Translations under genes and position numbers: made by a program
Shown: one piece after another, positions 54,081-64,000 of the stretch
How the letters are laid out: every line of letters begins with the position of its first letter
How positions within the stretch are numbered: position 1 is the first letter of the stretch
Notes under the pieces: model-generated
The model's database searches: none
Told to the model about the DNA's origin: nothing
What the model saw: the letters and a program-made list of their open reading frames with translations, nothing else
Source: Parelaphostrongylus tenuis
Lineage: Eukaryota > Nematoda > Chromadorea > Rhabditida > Metastrongylidae
NCBI GenBank assembly: GCA_019055375.1
Contig: JAHQIW010000304.1
Coordinates: forward strand, 248,001-312,000
DNA: 64,000 nt
Direction of reading: 5' to 3'

Positions 54081-54789
54081 TCTCATTTGATTGCTTACAA
54101 AAATTGTTGTTTTTGAAGAGTTCATTTTGTGGGCAAAGGACTATTGCAATAAAAAAAAAGAGAACTATCAAGAGTGTGGCCAGTGAAGAGGCGCAGAATG
54201 TCTCTACTAAAACACTGAAATCTCACTCATGGATTGCACTTTTGGCTTTCCAACAGGACGATAGATCGCTGATGAGACATTTTTGGAGAGGCTTCGTATC
54301 GAAGTGATGCAGAGTACAGCCAATCTGGAGCACCTAGGCTTTTACAACTGCATTTTATGAAGTATGAAATGCTCGGAAGAAATCTCCGGAAAAATTTTTT
54401 GGCAAAAAAAAATATGACCACCGGAAAAAAAATGTGAAGTGACACACTTTTTTCTTCAATTTACCGCAACCATAAGTAATGTTTTCAAATTTATTTTGCA
54501 AACTATCTAGTACACGGAGTTAATAACTTATAATTGTACGTGTAAAAACTTTGTTTAAAAAATGCAACTTCAACATTCGCCGATAAAAGTGGCCATAGAT
54601 CGTGGATGACAGGTGAGGATGTTTTCATAACCTTCTTCTTTTCATCGAGCCTTCAGTTATTCTTCACAGCCTCCAATAGGTCGTCTATTCTGAAAGTACC
54701 TCTATTATCGGCTGCTCTTTTACATATAATCTGATAAAGATATGACATGTTATGAGTCGTAGGTCTAGTGCTATAAAGGCGCCTATTTC
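54081..54789. other. No recognisable gene
   Basis: AT-rich. Nothing beyond short unrecognised frames. Confidence 0.45.
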
Positions 54790-55081
54790 GTCCTGTTGGG
54801 ACTCATCAGTAGCACCCTCCCTCGGTTCCGTCAGGTAATACCATCGTCCGACTTGAGGTGATTTGTTCTTACTCGGCGCCGATTCCTTAGAGGATTATTT
54901 AGCCACAAGGGATCGAAGTAAAGGGGGTCGATGTTCTTCCTGCAGAGCGCTTGATATCCCAAGGAATCCAGCTGCGAGCGGCTCTCGCCCACTGGTTGTC
55001 ATTGGAGCGCATTACATGTCCGGCTCACCTTATTTTCGATATCCTGGAGTGTAGAACCGTCTCTGATGTTTGACCATTGAC

Positions 55082-55594
55082 CTAGGTCGAACTTCGGATC
55101 CTTTCTCTCATTTGCGAGATACGGGATACTCCTAGCATCGACCTTTCGACGGCGCGTTTGATAACTCCAAGTGATGTTTCATCCTGCTTACGCAGCGACC
55201 AGGTTTCTGCTGCATACGTTAGGGCAGGGATAATTGTCGAGTCGAAAAGGTGGGCGCGGAGTCGGATGTTCTTTGTCCTCTTCACTATATCTTCGATTCT
55301 CTTAAACGTTCCCCAAGCCGTTCGTTTCCTCCTGCTCAACTCTGGAGCTAGGTCGTTGACCATGTTGATTTCACGACCTAGATAGACGTAACTAGAGCAT
55401 TCGGAAATTTCCGTTCCGTTGAGCGTGAATGGGGCATTCAAAATCCATCCGTTCCTCATAAAAATCGTTTTCGTTAGATTTAGTTGAAGACCAATCTTTC
55501 CACAGGCGTTATCGAAATCGGTCAACATTCGTTCCGCTTGGCTGATGTACGGTGTTATGAGATCGATGTCGTCAGCAAAGCGAAGATGGTTCAA
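55082..55594 (-). pseudogene. RTE reverse transcriptase, C-terminal part (catalytic FADD motif and thumb)
   Basis: Starts NHLRFADDIDLITP, containing the F/Y-A-D-D catalytic motif with both Asp present. [38 protein letters not shown] and LRAHLFDSTIIPALTYAAET, typical of RTE elements, follow. Separated by a frame change from the upstream RT piece. Part of the element at 54790-58090. Confidence 0.85.
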
Positions 55595-55764
55595 TTATCG
55601 GCTGTCAATATGCACTCCCATATCGCCCCATTCTAATGTTCGCATGACGTTTTGTAGGGTGGCAGTGAACTGTTGTGGAGAAATTGTATCGCCTTGTCGA
55701 ACCCCTCTTCTTACGTCAATGGTGATATTGTTGTAGAATGGAGATATTCCGGTCGCGAAATTTT

Positions 55765-56268
55765 TTAAAGCTCACGAAGGATTATTATGTACCGAGTAGG
55801 GACGCCCTGGTTATCCAGAGCCTCTATAACCGCTTCTGTTTCCACTGAATTGAAAGCTTTCTTCAGACCGATGAAAGTGAGACAGAGTGTTTGCTTGTAT
55901 TCTCGTGAAACTTCAATGAATCTTGCAATCGTGTGGATGAGGTCTATGGTTTTGAATCCTTTTCGGAACTTTGCTTGTTCGCATGGCTGTCCTTCGTCCA
56001 GTGTCCTGTGAATCCTGTTTAGGATGACTCGAGTAAAGAGTTTATAGACAACGGACAGCAAGCAGATTGGGCGATAATTGCATATGTCGTGAAGGTCTCC
56101 CTTTTTGAACAACAATACGGTCTTGCTGGTTTTCCATTGAATAGGGACCTTGCATTCTGACAGGTAGCGAGTGAAGAGCCGAGCCAGGGTGTTGATGAGA
56201 ACTGGCGGCAGATTCTTCAGATGTTCTGATCTAATTCTGTCTGAACCGGGTCTTGTTCTGTTCTTCAC
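55765..56268 (-). pseudogene. RTE reverse transcriptase, N-terminal part with altered motif A
   Basis: NRTRPGSDRIRSEHLKNLPP, WKTSKTVLLFKKGDLHDICN, YRPICLLSVVYKLFTRVILN, and motif A as LTFIGLKKAFNSVETEA. Motif A in related copies (41.8 kb: LIDPKKAFDSVE) has Asp where this copy has Gly, and Asp where it has Asn. With the catalytic Asp lost, this copy could not synthesise DNA even if its frames were intact. Confidence 0.85.
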
Positions 56269-56684
56269 CGACGATATAGCATGTCGAATTTTGGAAGAGA
56301 GGACTTTTGGAACGACAGATTCTCCTTTTTCAATACTTATCGCGGTAGCAGGAATAGGCTAGCGAAGAGATCCAAGTAGTACTGGTAAATGACTTTCTCC
56401 ATTGCTCTTCTGGAAACTGCAAGTGTCCCGTCCGGTTACCATCTTGGTCTTATAATTGGAGAAGTCTCGCTGGGCTTCGCGAATGCTCTTCACAGCTTCT
56501 GCGGCTTATGCCATAGCTGCTGCTCTTCTCTCTTTGAGGTCTTCTTTTATCGCTTCTCTGCAGCGTTTCGCAAGTTCAGACGTAAGGTTTCAGTTGCCTG
56601 TAGCTCGTGCGATTCCGCGTTGCCGTATCAGCTCGAGCGTCTGCAGAGGCAAGCGTCTCTTCGTGACCTTAGGACTCTCGGCTT

Positions 56685-57599
56685 TCATAGCGCTAAGGTG
56701 AAGATATTCAACGAGTCTATCGTATTCTCCGTGGATGTTGTCGAAATGATATCCTCCCAAGAGCCGACTAAAGACTTGATTACATCCCACTTTATAATAG
56801 TTCTGGGACTTCGTTGTTTGAATTTAGCGGCTTTCTCTCCTCTCCTCGAAAAACGAAACGTTGCTCGAAGGAGGCGATGGTCTGATATTGTGTAGAACTG
56901 AGGAACAACAGCGAAATCGGTCAAGCAAAACCTTCGATTTACTAAGATGTGATCTATTTCGTTATGGTACTCTCCATTGGGAGACTCCCACGTCCATCGC
57001 TGAGAGAGAGGCTTTTGGAATTGCGAGTTACCATGGATGGTCTGGGTCGTCACGATAAACTCACATAGCCTCTCATCCTGTTCATTCCATTCTAGTCCGT
57101 GAGTCCCTATGTGACGTTCTTCACACGTTCTTCTAGGTCCAATTTTTGCGTTAAAATCTCCGACAATGACCTTGAAGAATGTATGATCTTCTCGAAGAAT
57201 TTGTCGAGGTCCATATATAACGCTTCGACTTCGTCTTCGTCATAGCTTGATGTTGGTGCGTAAGCAACGAAGATGGTCAAAGCCGGCATAGAACAACATC
57301 CTTTCAGCCGCAATCGTCTGATAATGGTTGCTAGTTGTTTGAACGATACGGATGTTCGCTGTCAAATTCGGTTTGAGGAAGACGCCAACGCCGCCGATAC
57401 CTCTGCGATCGCATGTACCAACGAACAGTTCTTCTCCGGTGTCATAGACAGCGTGAAAAGGATGGTGCCTTCTCGTCTCAGCCAGGCCAATGACGTCGTA
57501 CCTTATTCTTCTTGCTTGAATCAATAGATCTTCTGCAGCGGATTCGTGAGCAAGGGTTTTTGTATTGTAGGTACAGATCGTCATTTTAGTCCCTTTCAA
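56685..57599 (-). pseudogene. RTE apurinic-type endonuclease, frameshifted
   Basis: Begins KMTICTYNTKTLAHESAAED, then YDVIGLAETRRHHPFHAVYD, GGVGVFLKPNLTANIRIV and (new frame, 57107-57313) LTIFVAYAPTSSYDEDEVEA. The last frame (56685-57053) has HGNSQFQKPLSQRWTWESPN, EIDHILVNRRFCLTDFAVVP and the catalytic SDHRLLRATFRF. At least two frameshifts separate the pieces. Confidence 0.85.
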
Positions 57600-58090
57600 T
57601 TTTGGCAGCCTAGTTTGGCCCTGAGATTTTAGCAGCCTCTCCGCACTCGTCCTACTTGGCGCTGCCGTACCCGGGTCTCTTTCGGGGTCAGGGGAATGAG
57701 GCCCATATTTGTTGCTGTTTTTGGCATTTTGATACCCAACGTATAGCCTGGCAGGCTCTAAAACGTGGGAACTGGGTACTCACGAGTAGCTTGCCAGTCT
57801 CTCTCGGAGGAGCGGGAGGAGCTTATTTGTTGAAGGCGACTTCTAACGGCCTCTAATGTACTTCCCAGCCGCTTAATTGCAGGCTTTTGGCCGACTTGTC
57901 TCGTAGAAATAGAGTTTTTGTCAAGTCGGCGCTGCGCAAGCAGGGGTGCTCTCCCCTGAATCCACCTGCGTCTCTGGGAAGCACACGGTCGCTTTTAGTT
58001 CGCGTTTATTCCCCTATCCACTACTGGGGACGCGCCACGTGCCCTCGCGACTAACCGGGTGGGATCCCTCGAAGAGCAAGGTCCGTGGAA

Positions 58091-58799
58091 AGTTTGAATG
58101 AGAGCAAAATATACGTTCTTACCGAAGATCTTCAGCAGGGTGGAGATAACGGAAAAGCCAAAAGCTAAATTCGCCCGATGGAATCCAAACCACCTCACTG
58201 ATCTTTGAGTTCGAACGTAATTCAATTATTCGGCGAATAGAAAAATTGAAGACTTTGTAGACTTACGTGGTGGAGCTTTTACTCGCTCTATTGCTTGATT
58301 ATGTATGTAATAGTACTTTTTGTTAGTACTAGTATTATTCTCTGTCATCCAACCACATCTACGGAGCTTCCTCTTTGAGGAATCTCTGCTCGCTTAGTTG
58401 TGATGGTACGTGACGGGTCCCTAGGAGCTGGATAGAGGATTTGATTGCAAACCAGAGGCGAACCTGTGCTTCCCAAAGACTCCGACTGTTTCAAGAAATG
58501 AACTCCTTGTTTTTGCATCGCCGATATAGTTGACCTTTGTCTCTACTAGTCGGACTGACCAAAAGTCTGCAATCATGCCACTGGGAACTACGGAAGGGGA
58601 GGTGGGGGGGGGGGGGGAGTTTGAAGTTGTTAGAAGCTCTTCTCCGGGAGAAACTGGCAAGCTAACCGTGATTCCATTTGTCTCTCAGAGCTCAGCAAGA
58701 TATGTATGGGGAATTAAATGCTGAACACAGTTGGATTGAAAACGGGTCTCGTATCTCAAACCCTCATAAGAATCAGCTCCGGGTGAGACGAAATCGAAG
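58091..58799. other. No recognisable gene; poly-G run
   Basis: 58605-58618 is a run of G (about 14, with the flanking GTGG). No exon or named repeat is recognised. Confidence 0.45.
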
Positions 58800-59490
58800 A
58801 GATTGCCATATCGCAACGAAATGTAGTGAGAGCCTGCACCTATAATGCACATGGACTTGCAAACATATCCTTTGTAGAGGATTTACCAATGCAAGCAAAA
58901 TGGATAAGGTGCGACGTCGTGAGCTGGAACGAGGAGATGCCACCCATTTTACTCTGTCTTTGACACCTGATACGCATCGAATCTTGGAACATACTATGGC
59001 GGGATGTCTGCGGCGTTGGCGATCTCGTCAAAACGAGTTTGACTATGAACATTGATTCATTAGAACTCTGACAACCCTGATCGAGCGATTGCGATTACAA
59101 CGATGAGGTTTAATGTCGACTTGGCCCGTCTTTTTTGCATACGCATCAATATCAGTCTATGATAAAGACAATGTCGAAGCGTTCTTTATGGACCTCAAAA
59201 ATGTCTTCAGAAAGAACCATGCGACTTTCTTCGACCATCTCTTCAAGATCATCGCTAGAGATTTTGACGCGAGAACTGGGTTCAAAAGAACGCCTGAAGA
59301 ACTTCACATTGGGACCCACGGAAAAGAATGAAACAAGCAGGTCAAAGGCCGTCTGTATTTGAGTAACAACCACAGCTCCATGGTCACTCACATTCTCAAA
59401 AGCCTCACTCTGAGCGGTGGACATGGAACTACTCCAGTGGCGGGTATTACAACGACATAGATTACATCTAAGTACTAGATTGGAAATAAA
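58800..59490 (+). mobile_element. RTE 5' fragment (endonuclease), decayed
   Basis: Broken forward frames: NAHGLANISFVEDLPMQAKW near 58846-58905, then FFAYASISVYDKDNVEAFFM near 59132-59190, and RTPEELHIGTHGKE near 59290-59331, matching AYAPTSSYDEDEVEA and the block after it in the 57.2 kb copy. No reverse transcriptase part. Confidence 0.7.
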
Positions 59491-59616
59491 ATTCCGGGAC
59501 ACTTGTAAAACATTTAAATCTTTTGCATGAATTCCAAGCAAAAACAATTATAACTATTATCCTTTCATCATTATTTGAGCCAACATGTCATGTGGTCTGG
59601 TAAGGGCTCTTGTACA

Positions 59617-59659
59617 GCCCGAGACACGTGTTTCGTCCTTACAGACTCATCAGCCGGGC
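59617..59659 (-). ncRNA. Hammerhead ribozyme, complete consensus (H2b left)
   Basis: Minus strand. Stem I GCCCGG (59659-59654) pairs along all six positions with TCGGGC (59622-59617), one being G-U. CTGATGA is 59653-59647. Stem II is GTC/GAC with a six-base loop (TGTAAG). GAAA follows. Stem III is the palindrome ACACGTGT, and the cleavage triplet is GTC ending at 59623. All invariant core bases are present. Type I topology. Confidence 0.85.
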
Positions 59660-59926
59660 AGACCACATGAGATGTTCGCTCAAATAATGATGAAAGGATA
59701 TATTGAAATTTGAGCGTGGTCTAAACAAAGCACTCGAGATAAAGGTATAATTATGATAATGATAAAAGTACCAGCCAATGAGCAATCGAGTGCACAACAC
59801 TCGGTGTTAGGTGGATGTTTCACCTGACGTAGAGTGCAAAGAGTACGTCGTCGACAACTATATATATAAGGAGTGCGACGCTCCCGAGAGAACTGGCTAT
59901 GAAAAGATCGACAGACGACGGGTTCT

Positions 59927-59969
59927 GCCCGGCTGATGAGTCTGCAAGAACGAAACACGTGTCTCGGGC
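59927..59969 (+). ncRNA. Hammerhead ribozyme, nearly complete (H2b right)
   Basis: Stem I GCCCGG (59927-59932) and TCGGGC (59964-59969), CTGATGA at 59933-59939, GAAA at 59952-59955, stem III ACACGTGT, cleavage triplet GTC ending at 59963. Stem II has GTC against AAC, so one pair is lost relative to the left copy. Confidence 0.75.
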
Positions 59970-60090
59970 TGTACAAGAGCCCTTACCAGACCACATGACA
60001 TGTTGGCTCAAATAATGATGAAAGGATATATTGAAATTTGAGCGTGGTCTAAACAAAGCACTAGAGATAAAGGTATAATTATAACTATTC

Positions 60091-60773
60091 CTTAAAATAA
60101 AGGTCATTGTTTTCTACGATTTCTGCCATCGGGCCGCCAAGTTTCGGACTGGTCGAAAACCAATCCTTTGATTTGTAAGAAAATGACGCTTCTTCTGATT
60201 ATATTCATGCAATATGACAAATTTAATGAATATCTTCTGTACAGAATATAAGCAATGAAAAGGATGTACAACAATTGATAGTTTTCGGAAAAACCACGTT
60301 AATTTCAAACCTTCATAAACAGCTACACATGCCGACTACGCAGAGCAAGATATTGTACAGATCATTAAAGTTTATGTCAGACCAAATGATAACACTCAAA
60401 TGAAAAGTGAGTTATGTTAAGCAATAGCAAAGCTTCTAACATTCTGCTATGCAACATCACAAATTTGACCTTCATTGAATAGGGTTAATTAGGTCTACAG
60501 TTCCAAAACAGAAACTACTAACCTAGTGATGTCTAAAGTGCATTTGATGAACTACTAAACAACTACTTTGCAAAAAGAAAAAGAAAGCATTTGAACATTG
60601 ACAGTCAGTTATCAGTTTTCCAGATTAGTCATCGAAATACGAAAATTCGAAGGCGGCGAACTGAATATGCACACTCTAAATGAATAGAGTCGCAAACGTG
60701 TGAAGCGGTGTCTAATCCGCGCATGCAGGTGCCAAGCCTCACGTCCGTGAATTATCGTACGTTTTACGACTTT
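60091..60773. other. Region downstream of the WDR-23 stop; nothing recognised
   Basis: Expected to contain the 3' untranslated region of the minus-strand WDR-23 gene in its right part. No other feature is recognised. Confidence 0.5.
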
Positions 60774-63700
60774 TCAGCGTTTTACTACTGGCTCACATGA
60801 CTCCTCACGTATATTTTTGGCATCGCTTCGATTTTCTACACCTGGTCTGAAGTTGATGTAGAATTTGTCCCATTTCCATATCAATGTCACACCATTCCAC
60901 TAAAGAGTAAAGTGAGCTGTAAGCTGAGAGAAAACGTCAGAGAACTTATCTCACCTACCTGGACATTGACTTCAAACGATCATCTTCATTGTGTTTAGTG
61001 TTAAATGCTAACAACTGCATTTTTGTCGCAATTATTACAGAAAAGTTTCGGAACTTTCATCTGATGCAACAGCGATAAGTTCACGCCGTTCTTGTTCCCA
61101 TATGGGCAAACGGCCACGGTGGCCACTCGAAGCATCGTAAACGATGGGACTCTCAAATTCAACATATGTACTGAGAATTGGTGTAGTAAAAATGCCCAAT
61201 ATACAGCAAAAATGTGCCAGACCATTCTTTGAGTGACTAACTTTGCAAATGCTAAGCCTGATACTGCTCCATCACCATATTCGTCACACCTCTGGCTAAC
61301 TAATTACTTTTCCAAGGATTTCGGAATTTTCCAACTGGAAAAAGTCCTAATAGCCAAGCTGTTGCTAAAAATCATCTAGAAGGATTTATCACTGACAGAA
61401 ATTCGTCTTTCTATTCCATCGGAATAAAAGACTCAGTTCCTTTTTTCAGAATTGTAAATTCCAGTTGTGGTCCTACTTCTATTAAGACGATTGTTTCTGA
61501 GCGGTGTTACAAAACCCCGAAACTCCGTTCTAAATCGGCCACCACTTATAGATTACTGTACCGATTTCTGCTTGATAACTTACTTCAACAGTCACAATTT
61601 CGTTAGTTGTTGGATTCCAGTCGACGTCGCGAAGGGCTCTCATGTAATTATACAGACGGCAATGAACTGGATCCAGACCTGGGTCGAACACAGCAACTTC
61701 GGACGGTGAGCTTGCCAAAATGTCGTACACTGAAGCAGGTCAATTTCAAGTAGAGTAGAGAACAAAACAAGACAGATCAACTTTGTACAATTGGAATGAT
61801 GCTAATGTTCATGAAGTAGGAACTCACCAACAACTTGTCCACGTTCACTACCAGTATAAATATATCTTCTGCCGGTTCGACGAGGAGAAAACTTCGCTCG
61901 TACTGAGCGATGATCTACGGTATGTCCACGAAACGTTAACACTGATGTGTCTTCTAGACTATTCAAGTATTAGGCGATAAAGAATGTTCCAAAAAATAAG
62001 AATTTCTAGATATTAACTTTTGAGAGTTGATTTTTTAGCGCATAAGATCGACTGCCAGCTATACTCCCATGGCTGTTGCCGCACACATTCAACCGTCTCC
62101 TGCTAAAGAGAAACAAAAAGAATAGGCACCATGGAAAGTATTCGATTTTTGGCATAACTTACCATCGTTTCACAACCGCAAAATCTGCGCAAATCCCACA
62201 GTTTTATTGAATTGTCCATCGAATTACTAATGAGATACCTTAAGGAGAACATGAAATAACATAAAAGGTCTCGAAAGGTTTTCTTGTACTACAGCTACGC
62301 TGACCGACAAAATCTATAAGTTGTTAACCACGGTCGCGTGTAATGCAGCAGTCAGATGCGCTTCGCACTGCAAAATAAACTTACTGTTTCAATTCCGCGC
62401 GCAGAGAAAACGGATAATGTCGGCACTTTGAAGATATAATCAACCATACATTAAATCACTTTCACAGCCTTCAATGGAGTCGATTGCGCTCTGCGTTCAT
62501 CTGTAAACGCAAAACGCTTTAAGCCTCTATCCTTTAGGCCAAACCAAAACTACTCATATAACAACCTGCCGTCGCCTCGAGCATCAATGTATGTTATAAG
62601 GTTCTCGTGTCCAGCGAACACACCTACTGGTTGATCATCAAACTCACCAAGGGCACGACGGTCGTACACCTGTAGATTAAAGTATGAGAAGTGCAAGATT
62701 TTCAGTGTACATCTGCTAACTTGAAATTCACTGAACAACTATGAAGTAAGTCTGACCGAGCGGTATACCTTTACATGACCATCAGCACCTCCAGTGTAGA
62801 GAAGATGAGGGTGTGTATCATCATAACATACAGTATTGGCGGCACCATAATGCGCATAATTAATCATTGCAACCTACAAATCAAACTTTTTAATGATACA
62901 TGTTTTCCCCCTCACTTGCTAATATACAAGACCTTTATGAGAGTAGGAAATCGAAAAATTTACCTCACTCATAGACTCCAAGTCAAGATGTGTACGTTTC
63001 CATGCGAATCCCCACGTAAAATCTCGTGTCCATCTTGTGGGAACCGCAATGACATCACTGCCTTCATAGTACTGAATACAATCGCACTGAGAAAATGCAA
63101 CTCAATTTCAAACAATGCACTAAAGAAGATGGCAGTTCAAGTGTGTATAAATAAGTTTAAGGTGCACTTGTAAATCGTTTGTGTTGAAGGTACAACTAAA
63201 AAACTCTTAACAGAATTTATACGCTATAGTTTCATCACTTTCCTCTCTTAGAGAACAAGTGCAAATGCGTAAAATCTTGAAGGACGAAAGAGCATGAAGT
63301 ATGAATAAGATCATCAGGATCAGTAACATTACTCACATATCTTGACTGAGAATGCGGCACTTGGTCCATGAAATACCAATGGTATTATCCGATCTGGGTT
63401 CATTCAAACTGCAAATTACAACGTTTCGAAAGGGAAGAAAGAATTAGATTACATGATACCGTGCGTAAAATATTGAGACACTCCATGTTGCGTAGCAGAG
63501 TGCATCTCCCATGGGATTCATGGCAACATCATAGATATCAAGAGACACAAACGGGACCTAGTAAATATTAAAGATCATAAATCCAATACGTATAAATGTT
63601 CTATAATCCAAATAACGATTACATGCACTACGTTTTTCATCGAATAACGATCGCCTGGAAGACACTGCTGGAAGAACCGTATACTTTCATCTGGAAATAT

Positions 63701-63965
63701 TTTAAGAACCACTAACCACATGCACATTCTTCTCCACTTAACAAGTTGAAATTAATGTTTAGTATCTCAGTTTAGTTGTATACTAGTAACACCAAAGATT
63801 TGCTGTTGAGGAAAGACTCAAAGACTTTCCTTGAGGAAAGAGTGCTGTGAAATAATGCTCACACCTTTGCTAGCGACCATGAGTTCGCTGCCATCCTTTA
63901 CGAACTGAGAAAAGAGATTTGCGGATTCCAATTCATTTATTAAGTGTCGTCGATTTGGGAGAAAC
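60774..63965 (-). CDS. wdr-23: DDB1- and CUL4-associated factor 11 homologue (WDR-23), 5' partial
   Basis: WD40 substrate receptor of the CUL4-DDB1 ubiquitin ligase; in C. elegans WDR-23 restrains the stress factor SKN-1. Minus-strand exons: 63965-63865, 63690-63632, 63557-63460, 63408-63337, 63071-62964, 62873-62769, 62669-62566, 62238-62163, 62099-62053 (end uncertain), 61958-61828, 61729-61584, 60899-60774 (stop TGA). Hallmarks in order: FLPNRRHLINELESANLF, LDIYDVAMNPMGDAL, LRFPQDGHEILRGDSHGNVH, LLYTGGADGHVK, VYDRRALGEFDDQPVGVFAG, HENLITYIDARGDGR, YLISNSMDNSIKLWDLRRF, VLTFRGHT, YIYTGSERGQVV, and the last blade WNGVTLIWKW. The exon at 62964-63071 needs one extra base near 62985 to keep frame. 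The N-terminal exons lie beyond the window. Confidence 0.92.
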
Positions 63966-64000
63966 CTGAGTATAGAAAATGGAGCAAATGGGTCCTTATT

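Larger units (their letters stand above)
54790..58090 (-). mobile_element. RTE-type non-LTR retrotransposon, near full length but broken
   Basis: Minus strand, 5' to 3': a GC-rich leader (about 58090-57600), endonuclease (57599-56685), reverse transcriptase (about 56270-55082) and the 3' C-terminal block to about 54790 (GHVMRSNDNQWARAAR-type sequence near 54965-55015). The coding frame is broken several times. It is the reference copy for the shorter RTE pieces elsewhere. I did not find clear target-site duplications at its ends. Confidence 0.85.
59525..60090. mobile_element. H2 hammerhead foldback element, copy b (best preserved)
   Basis: The left unit reads inverted from TCATCATTATTTGAGCCAAC through a minus-strand hammerhead to GCCGGGCAGACCACATGA. 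The right unit is GGGTTCTGCCCGGCTGATGA through a plus-strand hammerhead to CCAGACCACATGACATGTTG. The block GCTCAAATAATGATGAAAGG ... GGTATAATTAT follows each unit in direct orientation (59685-59751 and 60004-60083). The element is therefore a mix of inverted and direct repeats, like a rearranged dimer. The interior (59755-59915) contains GAGCAATCGAGTGCACAACA, shared with copy a. Non-coding. Confidence 0.85.

Noticed and set aside
56389..56895. 168-codon plus-strand frame
   Set aside because: It is antisense to the RTE endonuclease/RT junction on the minus strand, which has the recognisable protein.

Overview
The window looks like a clade V (strongylid, hookworm-like) nematode genome. It is AT-rich, its exons are small with TTTCAG/TTNCAG acceptors and GT donors, two same-strand housekeeping genes sit 0.56 kb apart as in a nematode operon, and the best single-copy matches are nematode proteins (a TWK-type potassium channel, a WDR-23 homologue). 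The RTE-type non-LTR retrotransposon remnants are of a kind familiar from hookworm assemblies. I name no species.

Layout. 0.6-2.9 kb: a decayed RTE copy. 4-8.8 kb: tRNA-derived SINEs and TA microsatellites. 8.94-16.30 kb (+): a ten-exon ZC3H15/DFRP1 homologue whose introns are packed with nested repeats. 16.86-22.63 kb (+): a nine-exon BCKDHB (branched-chain 2-oxoacid dehydrogenase E1 beta) gene; its first exon also reads into a possible alternative terminal exon. 25.1-27.1 kb (-): eight exons of a two-pore-domain (TWK) K+ channel. 27-52 kb: no gene I recognise, only foldback elements, SINEs, MITE-like repeats and simple repeats. 52-54 and 59.5-60.1 kb: foldback elements carrying hammerhead ribozymes. 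54.8-58.1 kb (-): the largest RTE copy, broken by frameshifts. 60.77-63.97 kb (-): twelve exons of a DCAF11/WDR-23 homologue, running off the right edge.

The most interesting content is in the repeats. At least three families (here H1, H2, H3) have inverted arms that each encode a type I hammerhead ribozyme motif. Arms point in opposite directions, so a transcript of either strand would carry a ribozyme. Two copies (52694-52742 and 59617-59659) have every core base and fully paired stems. Most others are mutated. A second architecture, foldback elements whose arms are tRNA-like sequences, occurs at least four times, and elements are nested in each other, in two cases with visible target-site duplications. 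The genes do not appear functionally linked beyond the probable ZC3H15-BCKDHB operon.

All exon models were made by eye from splice signals, reading frame and remembered protein families; no alignment or database search was run. Repeat boundaries are approximate (about 10-30 bases).
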